This document shows positions 36,354-47,863 of a stretch of 64,000 nucleotides of DNA, piece after piece. Made by a program: the position numbers and the translations under genes. The stretch comes from Nitrospira sp. (GTDB lineage: Bacteria; Nitrospirota; Nitrospiria; Nitrospirales; Nitrospiraceae): NCBI GenBank assembly GCA_029194535.1, contig JARFXR010000002.1, forward strand, positions 372,001 to 436,000, in the 5' to 3' direction. The notes beneath the pieces were generated by a model. That model was given only the letters and a program-made list of their open reading frames with translations, did no database searches and had not been told where the DNA came from. Positions within the stretch are counted from its first letter, which is position 1; each line of letters begins with the position of its first letter.

Positions 36354-36409
36354 CGAGGGAGAGCTTAGGTTCAGGTTGAGACGCAGTGGAGGCTCGGCCT
36401 TGGGCTTGC

Positions 36410-37663
36410 CTACATGCCTCGTTCGCGAGACTGGCGACGCTGCGGAGGGCCGAACCCCGGCGGCAGATCGCTGACCTGCCGGTCTCCGCGGGGCTGCTCG
36501 ATCCCGACGATCACTGCCTCCCCTTCGGCAAGGTCTCCTGAGATGAGTTCCGTCCACAGGCCGTCCGATATGCCGCCCTGGACCGGGACCGAGGCCAGCT
36601 CGCCGTTTTCACGCTCCTGCCAGATGAACCGGGAAGGCCTGCCCCCCGCACCTCCTGCGGCTGCGACTCGGCCGCCGCCGGTCACCGGACCGCTGGTCGC
36701 CAGTTCCGATTTCGGAGGCATGAACCGGAGCGCCGCGTTCGGGATCTTGAGCACATTTTCACGTTGAGCTACGACGATCGACACGTTCGCCGTCATCCCG
36801 GGTTTGAGCCGCAAATCCTTGTTGTCCACGCCGACCACGACGTTGTAGGTGACGACGTTCTGCACGTTGATCGGCGCGATGCGCACCTGCCTGATGGTGC
36901 CGGAAAAGGGAACGCTCGGATACGCATCGACGGTGAACGTCGCGTCTTTTCCTTCCGTGATGCCGCCGATATCCGACTCGCTCACGTTCGTGTCCACCTC
37001 CATCTGCGTCAGGTCGAGGGCGATCAAAAACAGGTTCGGCGTGGCGAAACTCGCGGCAACGGTCTGGCCGACTTCGACATTTCTGGCCACAACGACGCCG
37101 TTGACCGGTGATCGGATGACCGTGTACTTGAGATCCAGTTCCGCGGCATTGAGCGCGGCTTCTGCCTGCTTCACTTGCGCCGTTGCGACACTCACCTGGG
37201 CATCGGCTCCCTGCGCGTTCGTCAGCGCGACGTCCACATCGTTCTGCGACACGAATTGCTGGGCCAGCAACGATTTCGTCCGGTCCAACTCGCGGCGACG
37301 CTGCGCCTGCTCCGTCCTCGCTCGCGCGATGGTCGCTCTCGCCATTTCAAGATTGCTGGCGGCCTGATCCCGACGGGCTCGAAACGGTTCGGGATCGATC
37401 ACCGCCACGATGTCCCCGGCCTTGACCACGGAATTGAAATCGGCGTGCAGGCTTTTGATCATGCCGGATACCTGTGTGCCGACTTGAACCGACACGACCG
37501 GGGCGATCGTTCCAGTAGCGGTGACCAGCGAGACGACCGTTCCTCGCTCAACCGACGCTGCACGGTACCGAATAGGCGGCTTGCGCTCACCGTTGAAGAA
37601 CACATAGCCGCCGATGACCAGCCCGACGGCCAATACTGCGGCAATCAGAACAAGCCGGCGCAT
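36410..37663 (-). CDS. macA: MacA/HlyD-type periplasmic adaptor
   Basis: From the ATG at 37663 the product is 417 residues with an N-terminal membrane anchor (MRRLVLIAAVLAVGLVIGGY). A barrel-sandwich hybrid follows (VSVQVGTQVSGMIKSLHADF), then a long coiled-coil hairpin (about 100-185) and beta-barrel repeats. A Gly/Ala-rich insert (VTGGGRVAAAGGAGG) occurs near residue 340. MacA links the inner-membrane MacB pump to a TolC-type channel. First gene of the efflux operon. Confidence 0.9.
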   Translation of the reverse strand: MRRLVLIAAVLAVGLVIGGYVFFNGERKPPIRYRAASVERGTVVSLVTATGTIAPVVSVQVGTQVSGMIKSLHADFNSVVKAGDIVAVIDPEPFRARRDQAASNLEMARATIARARTEQAQRRRELDRTKSLLAQQFVSQNDVDVALTNAQGADAQVSVATAQVKQAEAALNAAELDLKYTVIRSPVNGVVVARNVEVGQTVAASFATPNLFLIALDLTQMEVDTNVSESDIGGITEGKDATFTVDAYPSVPFSGTIRQVRIAPINVQNVVTYNVVVGVDNKDLRLKPGMTANVSIVVAQRENVLKIPNAALRFMPPKSELATSGPVTGGGRVAAAGGAGGRPSRFIWQERENGELASVPVQGGISDGLWTELISGDLAEGEAVIVGIEQPRGDRQVSDLPPGFGPPQRRQSRERGM

Positions 37664-37740
37664 GACGAGAGCCGTTCCTCCCCAAGCTGTGCCGTGCCAT
37701 TCTAGCAAGACGGACGAATGAGAATCATCCTCCGGCCTCA

Positions 37741-37781
37741 AAAGCAGGACAGGCCATCCATGTGCATGGATGGCCTGTCCG
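37741..37781 (-). terminator. intrinsic terminator after the HhH lipoprotein gene
   Basis: GGACAGGCCATCCAT (37748-37762) and its exact complement (37767-37781) form a perfect 15-bp stem with a GTGC loop. Read on the minus strand the stem is followed by TGCTTTT. It lies between the lipoprotein gene stop (37887) and the macA start and should stop that upstream transcript. The stem extends well beyond what termination needs. Confidence 0.7.
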
Positions 37782-37886
37782 GGAATTGCCCTCTGTTGTT
37801 TGTGCCTCGCCTCGCGCTAAGCCTTTAAGAACCGCCGAGGTGAGGCGCCTGTTTGCGATTCACGCTTCACGAGATACGCTTCAGGT

Positions 37887-38588
37887 CTAGGGGCTGACGC
37901 TGATACGCTCCCTGATCGAATCGAAGGTTTCCTTCGGTACGACGTTCTTCGCGACTAACTCGCCCTTGACCTTGTAGGGACGATTCATGACGATTCGGTC
38001 GGCCATCTCCTTCGAAATGCCCAGCACCAGCACCATATCACCCGCCGACGCCTTATTGACGTTCATCAGCCCTGTCCCGGCCGACGGGATCGCAGCGGCG
38101 GATGGCGGCATCGGAGCCGGAACCATTGCCGGCGACGTGGCGGCAGAGGGTGCCAAGGAGCTGGTGACGCTCCGTTCCTTGAGCTCCTTCTGATAGCGTG
38201 CGACCAAGGACTTCAACGTTTCATTGTGCCGCTTGGCGTCCTCATATTCCGATTTCATAGCCCGATTCTGGGCGGTCAACTGCTTGACGCGGTCCTCGAG
38301 CTCCTTGGTCCGCGCTTCGATGCTTCCCCGTTCCTTGTCCCGGCTGTGCTGTATGCGCTCCAATTCGTCGTGGGCGGCCTGGGCTTCGTTGCCGAATTTG
38401 ACGTTCAATTCCTTCAGCGTCTTGACCTGTTGCTCCAACGCGCTCTTCTGCGTTCGCATCGTGGCCAATTCAGTCTTAGCGGCATCGCCTTCGGCCACCG
38501 CCTCCTGGTACTTGCGGTCGCTGACGACACAGCCCATAATCGAGAACGCCCCCGCTGCGACAATCGCCGTCATCCACACTGACCTCAT
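37887..38588 (-). CDS. coiled-coil lipoprotein with C-terminal helix-hairpin-helix
   Basis: I chose the ATG at 38588, giving 233 residues with a lipobox ending at Cys20 (AFSIMGC). A coiled coil spans about 30-130 (TQKSALEQQVKTLKELNVKF, RTKELEDRVKQLTAQNRAMK). A Pro/Ala-rich linker leads to a C-terminal module MNVNKASAGDMVLVLGISKE that resembles the ComEA/T2SS-type helix-hairpin-helix. It is probably anchored in the outer or inner membrane facing the periplasm; whether the hairpin binds DNA there is unknown. Confidence 0.75.
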   Translation of the reverse strand: MRSVWMTAIVAAGAFSIMGCVVSDRKYQEAVAEGDAAKTELATMRTQKSALEQQVKTLKELNVKFGNEAQAAHDELERIQHSRDKERGSIEARTKELEDRVKQLTAQNRAMKSEYEDAKRHNETLKSLVARYQKELKERSVTSSLAPSAATSPAMVPAPMPPSAAAIPSAGTGLMNVNKASAGDMVLVLGISKEMADRIVMNRPYKVKGELVAKNVVPKETFDSIRERISVSP

Positions 38589-38670
38589 GCGAACCTCCCC
38601 TTGTCCTGATCGCCGTCCCTGCGCGGCGCGGCTGTAGGCTTCACCACCGCGTCTTTTCGCACCCCTCCAC

Positions 38671-38699
38671 TGTGTATGCCAAGCCTCAGTCTTTGTCAA
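38671..38699 (-). promoter_or_regulatory. promoter candidate of the HhH lipoprotein gene
   Basis: On the minus strand TTGACA (38699-38694) is followed after 17 bases by TACACA (38676-38671), about 80 bases before the ATG at 38588. The -35 is perfect and the -10 weak. Confidence 0.35.
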
Positions 38700-38757
38700 C
38701 AAGTTTGACGCCCTGCCGCCGCCTTTGGATTTCCGATCATCGGTTTCTCGCGTCTGC

Positions 38758-38786
38758 TTGACGGGAGGCGGACACTTTGTGATTAT
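38758..38786 (+). promoter_or_regulatory. promoter candidate of uppP
   Basis: TTGACG (38758-38763) and GATTAT (38781-38786) are separated by 17 bases, placing the start of transcription about 35 bases before the uppP ATG at 38828. Confidence 0.45.
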
Positions 38787-38827
38787 GCAGAGACCTCTCG
38801 TCACAAACCTCACCAAAAGGAACGCCG

Positions 38828-39703
38828 ATGAATGAATGGGGTCCCGCCCTGGCGGTGATTCTCGGTATTGTCGAAGGGCTCACGGAGTTTCTCCCGGTCT
38901 CCTCGACCGGCCATCTCATTCTCGTGGGGCATGCGCTGGGATTTACCGGCGACCTGGCGGCCAACGCGGAGATTTCCATCCAGTTGGGCGCCATCCTCGC
39001 CGTCGTGGCATACGAGCGTGAAAAACTCAAGCTGCTGGTCACGCGCGCGTTCGAGGAACAAGCCGATCTTCGGCAGCGGATGGTCGGTGGCATATCGGAT
39101 CAAGCCCTGCGGATCTCAACGTCGATGACTACGCATCCGCATTTGTGGTTTCTTATCGGCCTGGGTGCCGCCTTCCTGCCGGCGGGCCTTGCCGGCTTTA
39201 TCACGCACGGATGGATCAAGGCTAATTTGTTCAGCCCCCAAACGGTCGGCATCACGTCGATCCTGGGAGGACTGATCATTCTCGTCGTGGAGTCGCGCTC
39301 CAAGCCGGCAGCCGTTCACCAATTGGAGAAAGTCGGCCTGCGCGACGCCGTCTTCGTTGGATTGGCTCAGTGTGCCTCGCTCGTTCCCGGCATGTCGCGC
39401 TCGGGTTCGACGATCATCGGAGGTTTGCTCGTAGGCCTTGACCGTAAGGTCGCTACGGAGTACTCGTTTTTTCTGGCGCTCCCGACGTTGATCGTCGCGA
39501 CCTGCTATCAGATCTGGAAATCACGAGGAGTCTTTCATCAAGAGGACTACGTCGCCTTGGCGATCGGGCTCGCCGTTTCTTTCCTGGTTGCCTGGATCGT
39601 GATCGCGGCCTTTCTCTCCTTCGTCAAGCACCATACGCTGCGCCCGTTTGCCTATTACAGAATCGTCATGGGACTCGTCGTCCTCTACATCTTTGGTCTG
39701 TAA
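38828..39703 (+). CDS. uppP: undecaprenyl-diphosphatase
   Basis: UppP recycles the lipid carrier for peptidoglycan and confers bacitracin tolerance. The 291-residue membrane protein has the conserved ILGIVEGLTEFLPVSSTGHLIL at the N-terminus (broken here only for length) and GMSRSGSTIIGGLLVGL in the second half, the two active-site motifs. About eight helices are predicted from hydrophobicity. It is divergent from the HhH lipoprotein gene and followed 14 bases later by the DUF2024 gene. Confidence 0.95.
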   Translation: MNEWGPALAVILGIVEGLTEFLPVSSTGHLILVGHALGFTGDLAANAEISIQLGAILAVVAYEREKLKLLVTRAFEEQADLRQRMVGGISDQALRISTSMTTHPHLWFLIGLGAAFLPAGLAGFITHGWIKANLFSPQTVGITSILGGLIILVVESRSKPAAVHQLEKVGLRDAVFVGLAQCASLVPGMSRSGSTIIGGLLVGLDRKVATEYSFFLALPTLIVATCYQIWKSRGVFHQEDYVALAIGLAVSFLVAWIVIAAFLSFVKHHTLRPFAYYRIVMGLVVLYIFGL

Positions 39704-39717
39704 TCTGGGGAACCCCG

Positions 39718-39975
39718 ATGACGGATACGGTCCACGTGTTCGACGCCAAAGTGCGCGGAAAGCAGGGCCCCCTCCATTTCGACGTCATGACGACCGACGA
39801 GTCGGCCGCACTCAGGCTGGCAAAGCGCTATCTGGAGGAATTGGGAGAGGGAGACGTCTCGGTGACGGTGAATGAGTGCCGGTTCTGCCACAGCGAGCCG
39901 CTGCTCATGTTTTCAACGGAACAGCAGCGCCAGTTTCACGAACAGGGCGGATTCATCGTCCCCCTTACGGAATAG
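39718..39975 (+). CDS. DUF2024-family protein
   Basis: This 85-residue product matches the small DUF2024 family as I remember it: HVFDAKVRGKQGPLHFDVMT at the start, a central helix RLAKRYLEELGEGDVSVT, and the ECRFCHSEPLLM segment with a CxxCH that may bind metal. Function is unknown. It is 14 bases after uppP and may be co-transcribed. It converges with lspA, five bases apart. Confidence 0.75.
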   Translation: MTDTVHVFDAKVRGKQGPLHFDVMTTDESAALRLAKRYLEELGEGDVSVTVNECRFCHSEPLLMFSTEQQRQFHEQGGFIVPLTE

Positions 39976-39980
39976 GACGG

Positions 39981-40514
39981 CTAGGAGGACAGGGAGGTCG
40001 GAGGAGGATCAGGCGCGGGCAGCGGCGTCTCTTTTCGCTCGAACGCAAAATGCATGATCAAGCAGATAACCCCGATGCTGATGGCGGAATCGGCCACGTT
40101 GAACGCCGGCCAATGGTACATCTCGACATACACGTCCAGAAAGTCGATCACCTCGCCGAACCGTAGCCGATCGATCAAATTTCCGATCGCCCCTCCGAGA
40201 ATCCCCGCGATGCTCACCTGTCCGATCCAATCTTTCTCGGGCAGCCGGGCCAGAATCGTCCCCAGCAGCCCCAACGCAAACAGGGACGTTACCCCGAAGA
40301 AGACCATGCGAAACGCGTTGCTGCTGCTGGCCAGCAAGCCGAACGCGGCCCCCGGATTTCGAATGTAGGTAATGCTGAACAGGTTGGGAATGACCACGAT
40401 GGATTCGTGCAACCGCATGGACTGCATAATCCAATATTTCGTCACCTGATCGACCAGTACGATCACGAATCCGAGCAGACCCAGCCCTCCGTACCGGAGC
40501 GCGGTTGAGTTCAC
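39981..40514 (-). CDS. lspA: lipoprotein signal peptidase (signal peptidase II)
   Basis: LspA cleaves prolipoprotein signals at the lipobox Cys. The 177-residue product has four membrane helices, the conserved [36 protein letters not shown] and [12 protein letters not shown]; Asp in NLIDR and in FNVADS are the catalytic pair. A short Pro/Ser-rich tail is present. It starts inside the last codon of ileS (four-base overlap), the classic ileS-lspA order. Confidence 0.95.
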   Translation of the reverse strand: MNSTALRYGGLGLLGFVIVLVDQVTKYWIMQSMRLHESIVVIPNLFSITYIRNPGAAFGLLASSSNAFRMVFFGVTSLFALGLLGTILARLPEKDWIGQVSIAGILGGAIGNLIDRLRFGEVIDFLDVYVEMYHWPAFNVADSAISIGVICLIMHFAFERKETPLPAPDPPPTSLSS

Positions 40515-43315
40515 TGGACCGCCTCCACACAGCGGTCGCAGAGGGTGGGATGGCGCTCATCCTTTCCGACTGCCGCCCGGTAATTCCAGCAGCGCTCACA
40601 TTTGCCGAAGGGCGACTTCGCCGCTGAAACGGACAGCCGACTGCCGGCCGCGCCGGCAACCAGCCTCACCTCGGACACGATGAAGAGCGTCGGGAGGTCT
40701 TGGACGTAGGTCGCGAGGAACGCGTAGTCCTCCTGATTGGCCTGTAGTTCCACCGTCGCCTCCAGGGAAGATCCGATGACTTTCTCCCGCCGGCTTCCTT
40801 CCAACACACTTTGGACCAGCTCCCGATAGCCCAACAGCCGCTCCCATCGTTGAGCAAGCCCGGCATCCTTCCACCGCGGCTCGGCTTCCGGAAACCGACT
40901 CATGTGGACGCTCTTCGTCTCCGGTTCCAAGGCCGAGTGCGCGTTGATCGTCCGCCAAATCTCCTCCGCCGTAAAACTGAGCACCGGCGCCATCAGCTTG
41001 GTCATCGTCAGAATGATTTCATAGAGGACGGTCTGCGATCCTCGTCGCAACGGCGAGTCCTTGCAAAACGTGTACAGCCGATCTTTCAGAATATCCAGAT
41101 AGACGGCGCTCAAATCCACTGAGCAGAAGTTGTTCAACGCATGATAGATCGCGTGAAATTCAAACTCGTCATAGGCCGTGCGGACCTTTCCCTTCAGATC
41201 CTCGAGCCGCAACAGCGCCCATTGGTCGAGCTCGGGCAACCGCTCGTACGGCACTCGATCCTTCGAGGGATCGAAATCGTACAGATTGCTCAGCAGGAAC
41301 CGACAGGTATTCCTGATTTTTCGATAGGCTTCGACCAATTGCGTCAGGATGGCCGGGGAAATGCGCACGTCGTCCTGATAATTCTGCGCAGACACCCACA
41401 AACGGAGGATTTCGGCGCCGTACTGCTTAATGATCTCGTGAGGCGCCACGCCGTTCCACGCGGACTTCGACATCTTCTTGCCCTGATCGTCGACGACGAA
41501 TCCGTGGGTCAGAACGGCCTTGTAGGGGGCGCGCCGATCGGTGATCACCCCGGCGAGCAATGAGCTATGGAACCAGCCTCGATGCTGGTCCGAGCCTTCG
41601 AGATACAAGTCCGCCGGCCACCACCTGCGCGGCTTGAGAACGGCGGCATAGCTCACGCCCGATTCGAACCAGACGTCGAGAATGTCATGTTCCTTTTCAA
41701 ATGTGCTCCCGCCGCACTGCCCACAGGTGGTACCGGGAGGCAGCAGCTCCGACGCCGACCGTTCGAACCAAATATCGGACCCTCCGGATTCCATCAACAC
41801 GGCAAGGTATTCGATGAGAACCGGCTCGGCCATCACTCTGCGGCAGCCAACGCAGGTAAACCCCGGGATGGGCACGCCCCAGACCCGCTGGCGCGACAAA
41901 CACCAGTCAGGTCGATTGGTGATCATGCCGGTGATCCGATCCTGGCCCCAGGGAGGAACCCATTGCACGCGATTGATTTCGGCCAGGGTCTCCTGACGCA
42001 AATCGTTCGTCTCCATGGACACGAACCACTGTTCCGTCGCCCGGAAGATGACCGGACTCTTGCATCGCCAGCAATGGGGATAGGAGTGGCTCAGCGAGCC
42101 ATACCCCAGCAACTTCCCCGTCGCCTTGAGCCGTTCCACGATGCCGGGGTTGGCTTTGAAGACATGTTGCCCTGCAAAATCTCCCACCGCTTTGGTGAAT
42201 CGTCCGGCGTCGTCGAGCGGGGCAAGGATCTCGAGCCGCTCGCCCGGCGACGCTTTGGCGTTGTACTCCTGGACCAGGATGTAGTCCTCAATGCCGTGTC
42301 CCGGCGCGATATGCACGCAACCGGTGCCTTGGTCGAGCGTGACGAAATCTCCCAAGAGGACGGGCGACAATCCTGTGGTCATCGGCCGTTGAGTCTCAAG
42401 CCCCTCGAACCCGTCTCCCCCCTTCTTCACGCCCAGAACGCGGGCCTCTTTCAATTCGCAGGCCTTGGCCACGCGCTCCACCAGCTTGTCTGCGATGATC
42501 AAGATCTCGTCGCCGACCCGCACGAACGCGTAGTCGATATCAGGGTGGAGGCAGACCGCCTGATTGGCCGGAAGCGTCCAGGGGGTGGTGGTCCAAATCA
42601 CGATCGCGTACGACGCTCGATCGGCGGGAATACCGTCCGGTCGTCCGGGGAACGACTGAGGCGGATTGACGATCGGAAACTTGACGTAAATCGACGGCGA
42701 GGTGTGGTCTTCATATTCCACTTCCGCCTCGGCGAGTGCCGTCTGATCCTGCGTACACCAGAGCACCGGTTTCAGTCCCTTGTAGACCCCCCCCCGTTCC
42801 ACGAACTTGCCGAACTCCCGCACGATCGTCGCCTCGTAGGCCGGGTTCATGGTGAGATACGGATGTTGCCAATCACCGAACGTGCCCAGGCGTTGAAATT
42901 CTTCGCGCTGAATGTCGCGGAACTTCTCGGCATATTCCCGACAGAGCCGGCGGATCGTCATTGCATCGAGTGTTTTCTTCTTTTCACCGAGATCTTTCAG
43001 CACCTGATGCTCGATCGGCAACCCATGGCAATCCCAGCCCGGGACATACGGCACGTGAAATCCTGCCATGGTTTTCGACTTGACGATGATGTCCTTGAGG
43101 ATCTTGTTCAGGGCGTGGCCGATGTGGATACGGCCGTTGGCATAGGGAGGGCCGTCATGCAGCACATAACGGGGCCGACCTTCTCCGGCTTGCTGGATCT
43201 CCTCGTATAACCGCTCTTTTTCCCACCAAGCCAAGAGTTCGGGCTCCCGCTGCGGCAGATTCGCCTTCATGGGAAAATCGGTCTTGGGCAGATTGAGCGT
43301 TGCTTTGTAGTCCAT
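40511..43315 (-). CDS. ileS: isoleucyl-tRNA synthetase
   Basis: IleS charges tRNA-Ile and proofreads valine. The 934-residue product has the class I HIGH motif in [15 protein letters not shown] and KMSKS in [10 protein letters not shown]. It has the CP1 editing insertion ([12 protein letters not shown]), the anticodon-binding domain and the C-terminal zinc site [20 protein letters not shown] with a following CDRC. It belongs to the bacterial type with the C-terminal zinc finger. Overlaps lspA by four bases. Confidence 0.97.
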   Translation of the reverse strand: MDYKATLNLPKTDFPMKANLPQREPELLAWWEKERLYEEIQQAGEGRPRYVLHDGPPYANGRIHIGHALNKILKDIIVKSKTMAGFHVPYVPGWDCHGLPIEHQVLKDLGEKKKTLDAMTIRRLCREYAEKFRDIQREEFQRLGTFGDWQHPYLTMNPAYEATIVREFGKFVERGGVYKGLKPVLWCTQDQTALAEAEVEYEDHTSPSIYVKFPIVNPPQSFPGRPDGIPADRASYAIVIWTTTPWTLPANQAVCLHPDIDYAFVRVGDEILIIADKLVERVAKACELKEARVLGVKKGGDGFEGLETQRPMTTGLSPVLLGDFVTLDQGTGCVHIAPGHGIEDYILVQEYNAKASPGERLEILAPLDDAGRFTKAVGDFAGQHVFKANPGIVERLKATGKLLGYGSLSHSYPHCWRCKSPVIFRATEQWFVSMETNDLRQETLAEINRVQWVPPWGQDRITGMITNRPDWCLSRQRVWGVPIPGFTCVGCRRVMAEPVLIEYLAVLMESGGSDIWFERSASELLPPGTTCGQCGGSTFEKEHDILDVWFESGVSYAAVLKPRRWWPADLYLEGSDQHRGWFHSSLLAGVITDRRAPYKAVLTHGFVVDDQGKKMSKSAWNGVAPHEIIKQYGAEILRLWVSAQNYQDDVRISPAILTQLVEAYRKIRNTCRFLLSNLYDFDPSKDRVPYERLPELDQWALLRLEDLKGKVRTAYDEFEFHAIYHALNNFCSVDLSAVYLDILKDRLYTFCKDSPLRRGSQTVLYEIILTMTKLMAPVLSFTAEEIWRTINAHSALEPETKSVHMSRFPEAEPRWKDAGLAQRWERLLGYRELVQSVLEGSRREKVIGSSLEATVELQANQEDYAFLATYVQDLPTLFIVSEVRLVAGAAGSRLSVSAAKSPFGKCERCWNYRAAVGKDERHPTLCDRCVEAVQ

Positions 43316-43351
43316 GGAAATCTGGGCGTGGAGTGTTAACTGCTTGCGGGG

Positions 43352-44455
43352 TTAGCTAATGGCCATCATGCGATCGAGGGCGATTCGTGCCCACCGCTTG
43401 TCGTCTTCAGGAACCACGATATGGTTAACGACGTGGCCGTCGGCGAGATTCTCCATGGCCCAGCACAGATGCGCGCCGTCGATCCTGAACATCGTCGCGC
43501 ACTGACAGACGGTGGACGACAGAAAGAAGACCTTCTTGTCGATCATGTCGCGCTTCAATCGGTTGACGAGATTGAGTTCGGTGCCCACCGCCCAGGTCGT
43601 GCCGGGAGGGGCCGCGGTGACCGTCTTGATGATGAATTCGGTGGATCCGGACACATCCGCCTTGTTGACCACGTCCTCGTGACACTCCGGATGAACGATC
43701 ACCTTACCGTCCGGATACTGCTTCCTGAAATTGTCGATATGCACCGGTTGAAACATCTGATGGACGCTGCAATGTCCCTTCCAGAGAATCAGTTTCGCCC
43801 GCTTGATGGCCTCTCGGCTGTTGCCGCCGTTCGGCTGATAGGGATCCCACACGATCATCTGTTCGCGCGGCAGGCCCATCTTGTTCGCCGTATTCCGGCC
43901 CAAGTGCTCATCGGGGAAAAAGAGAATCTTTTCACGTCTCGCCCAGCACCATTCGATCACGGCTCTCGCGTTGGACGAAGTACAGGTGATGCCGCCGTGC
44001 TCGCCGCAAAAGGCCTTCAAGACCGCCGCGGAATTCACATAGACGGCCGGCATGACGGTTTCTTCGACCGGGAGCATGCGCCCTAAGGCTTCCCAACACT
44101 GGTCGACCTGCTCGATCGCCGCCATGTCCGCCATAGAACAGCCCGCCGCCAGGTCCGGCAGAATGACGGTTTGATTTGAACGGCTCAGAATGTCCGCCGT
44201 CTCGGCCATGAAATGCACGCCGCAAAAGACCACGTAGGGCCGCTCCGAACGCTCGGCTGCGAGCTTGGACAGCAGGAGCGAATCGCCACGAAAATCGGCA
44301 TGTTCGATCACTTCGTCGCGCTGATAGTTATGGCCGAGGATCATGACCCGGTCGCCTAGCGTACGCTTCGCTTGCGCAGTTCGCCGGAACAGTTCCTCGC
44401 CCTCAAGGCCCTGATACTCGGTAATCGGCTTGGGTTTGGGTAATGTGGCCAGCAT
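43352..44455 (-). CDS. nadA: quinolinate synthase A
   Basis: NadA condenses iminoaspartate with dihydroxyacetone phosphate to quinolinate using a [4Fe-4S] cluster. The 367-residue product shows the three cluster-ligand regions: VFCGVHFMAE, NSAAVLKAFCGEHGGITCTS and HPECHEDVVNKADVSGSTEF; CQCATMF occurs near the end. GHNYQRDEVIEHADFRGDSL at the N-terminus is typical. nadB and nadC are not in the window; nadD is at 20.7 kb. Encoded upstream of ileS on the same strand, 36 bases away. Confidence 0.95.
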   Translation of the reverse strand: MLATLPKPKPITEYQGLEGEELFRRTAQAKRTLGDRVMILGHNYQRDEVIEHADFRGDSLLLSKLAAERSERPYVVFCGVHFMAETADILSRSNQTVILPDLAAGCSMADMAAIEQVDQCWEALGRMLPVEETVMPAVYVNSAAVLKAFCGEHGGITCTSSNARAVIEWCWARREKILFFPDEHLGRNTANKMGLPREQMIVWDPYQPNGGNSREAIKRAKLILWKGHCSVHQMFQPVHIDNFRKQYPDGKVIVHPECHEDVVNKADVSGSTEFIIKTVTAAPPGTTWAVGTELNLVNRLKRDMIDKKVFFLSSTVCQCATMFRIDGAHLCWAMENLADGHVVNHIVVPEDDKRWARIALDRMMAIS

Positions 44456-44578
44456 GTCCGAACTGTGCTCACCTATTCATATAAAGAACCCTGATTGTAC
44501 GACACGCGTTCTCCCACAATCAATGAAACCGCCCCGGCGGCAGTGGGTCAGTTTGCCATCCAGACGCACTGAAGTCTG

Positions 44579-44670
44579 TCATTCCCGCGGAAGCGGGAAT
44601 CCAGACAAGACCTTCTCTTCAGCAGTTAGCCGTGATCGAGGAGTGGATGCCCGCCTTCGCGGGCATGACG
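44579..44670. repeat. REP-like palindromic intergenic element, copy 2
   Basis: The element starts GTCATTCCCGCGGAAGCGGG and ends GCGGGCATGACG. Each end is a perfect hairpin (ATTCCCGC/GCGGGAAT at 44581-44600, ATGCCCGC/GCGGGCAT at 44647-44666), and the ends are inverted copies of each other. The first 28 bases match the copy between proB and nadD. It lies between nadA and the thiC leader. Confidence 0.75.
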
Positions 44671-44767
44671 CAAGAGGAGACGGACCCACTACCGCCCGGC
44701 TTCCGACAGGCCTTGTATCACGCAGTCGGAGGATAAATGGATCCCGTCCTATGGGTCTAATAGCACG

Positions 44768-44796
44768 TTGACTTCCCACTCGGCACAGACTACGAT
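44768..44796 (+). promoter_or_regulatory. promoter of the thiC riboswitch transcript
   Basis: TTGACT (44768-44773) and TACGAT (44791-44796) are separated by 17 bases. The start point would be near 44803, just at the beginning of the TPP aptamer. Confidence 0.6.
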
Positions 44797-44805
44797 TTGA
44801 CGTTA

Positions 44806-44901
44806 TAAGCTAGGGGTGCCAGAAGGCTGAGAGTCCGCCGGAAGATCTTGGACGGACGACCCTCACAACCTGACCTGGGTAATACCAGCGTAGGGAAGCG
44901 G
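44806..44901 (+). promoter_or_regulatory. TPP riboswitch (THI element)
   Basis: The conserved aptamer segments appear in order: CTAGGGGTGCC, GGCTGAGAG, a variable stem (CCGCCGGAAGATCTTGGACGG), then ACCCTCACAACCTGACCTGG, GTAATACCAGCGTAGGGAAGC. TPP binding to such aptamers reduces expression of thiamin genes. The aptamer lies between a promoter and an intrinsic terminator upstream of thiC, so control is probably by premature termination. Confidence 0.95.
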
Positions 44902-44925
44902 AACAGCAAAAGACGCTGAGGTCTG

Positions 44926-44958
44926 AGCCGCTCCCTAATCTACCAGGGGCGGCTTTTT
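44926..44958 (+). terminator. riboswitch-associated intrinsic terminator
   Basis: AGCCGCTCCCT (44926-44936) pairs with AGGGGCGGCT (44945-44954) with one bulged T, followed by TTTTT (44954-44958). It is about 25 bases after the TPP aptamer and 58 before the thiC ATG, the position expected of the expression platform. Confidence 0.8.
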
Positions 44959-44970
44959 AGTTTGCAGTGA

Positions 44971-46905
<1,935 letters not shown>

Positions 46906-46924
46906 CATGAGATCCGAATACGAA

Positions 46925-47040
46925 TGCTCAAAACAGCCTTCCAACAAGGCCGCAGGGAGCGAGGGCCCCAAGACGTACTGTTGTTAGGTACGTTGAGGGG
47001 AACGAGCGACCGAGAACGCAGTTGGAGGCTGTTTTCAGCA
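46925..47040 (+). repeat. long palindromic repeat, copy B (between thiC and thi4)
   Basis: The element begins TGCTCAAAACAGCCTTCCAAC and ends GTTGGAGGCTGTTTTCAGCA (each shown to 20 bases or just above the pairing length), so its ends are inverted. Internal blocks AACAAGGCCGCAGGGAGCG, GGTACGTTGAGGGG and CGACCGAGAACGCAG are shared with copies A and C. The terminal helix plus TTTT could end or attenuate the thiC transcript before thi4. Confidence 0.8.
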
Positions 47041-47060
47041 TTCGCTGAAGGGAGCGTACG

Positions 47061-47861
47061 ATGGGTAAGCCGAAGCCGGCCCCGCTGAGAGAACGAGACA
47101 TCACGAGACAGATCGCACGCGAGTACTACAAGGAATTCGATCAGCTCATCGAGAGCGACGTCATCATCGTCGGCGCCGGACCGTCCGGATTGATCTGCGC
47201 ACACGACCTGGCCGACATGGGATTCAAGACGGTCATCGTCGAGCAGAACCTCGCGCTCGGCGGCGGGTTCTGGCACGGCGGGTACCTGATGAACAAGGCT
47301 ACGATCTGTGCCCCGGCGCACAAGATACTCGCGGAGATCGGCGTGCCCTGCAAGAAGATCAAGGACTGCGACGGCATGTACATCGTGGATCCGCCTCACG
47401 CCACGGGTGCGCTGATCGCCGCGGCCTATCGCGGCGGCGCGAGAATCTTGAATCTTACCCGGGTCGTTGATCTGGTGCTCCGCCATGACGGGGCCTTGGA
47501 GGGAGTGGTCGTCAACAACACGACCGCCGAAATGGCCGGCCATGATCTCATCCACGTCGATCCGATCGCCTTGGAAAGCAAGGTCGTCGTCGATGCCACC
47601 GGCCACGATGCGGTCGTCGTCACCTTGTTGCATAAACGAAGCCTCTACACGGAGGTGCCGGGCAACGGTGCCATGTGGGTCGCCCGTTCGGAAGAGGACG
47701 TCATGGACCATACCGGCGAGGTCTATCCCAATTGTTTCGTCATCGGCCTGGCCGTCTCGGCCGTCCATGGCACCCCCCGCATGGGTCCGGCCTTCGGATC
47801 TATGTTACTATCCGGTCGGTACGGAGCGGAGTTGATCAAAAAGAAACTGAAGAATGAATGA
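47061..47861 (+). CDS. thi4: Thi4-family thiazole synthase (sulfide-dependent type)
   Basis: Thi4 proteins build the thiazole of thiamin from NAD and glycine. The 266-residue product has the FAD/NAD-binding GAGPSGLICAHDL (about 39-51), the GGGFWHGGYLMN loop and the C-terminal GTPRMGPAFGSMLLSG. At the position of the sulfur-donating Cys of yeast Thi4 it has His165 (LIHVDP), as in the archaeal enzyme that uses free sulfide catalytically. It follows thiC, so the pair supplies both thiamin halves, and it is flanked by two repeats. Confidence 0.9.
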   Translation: MGKPKPAPLRERDITRQIAREYYKEFDQLIESDVIIVGAGPSGLICAHDLADMGFKTVIVEQNLALGGGFWHGGYLMNKATICAPAHKILAEIGVPCKKIKDCDGMYIVDPPHATGALIAAAYRGGARILNLTRVVDLVLRHDGALEGVVVNNTTAEMAGHDLIHVDPIALESKVVVDATGHDAVVVTLLHKRSLYTEVPGNGAMWVARSEEDVMDHTGEVYPNCFVIGLAVSAVHGTPRMGPAFGSMLLSGRYGAELIKKKLKNE

Positions 47862-47863
47862 AG

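Noticed and set aside
41567-43210. Long plus-strand open frame (547 residues) inside ileS
   Set aside because: It is antisense to a clearly real ileS, rich in Arg/His/Pro as expected of a GC-rich shadow frame, and has no family feature.
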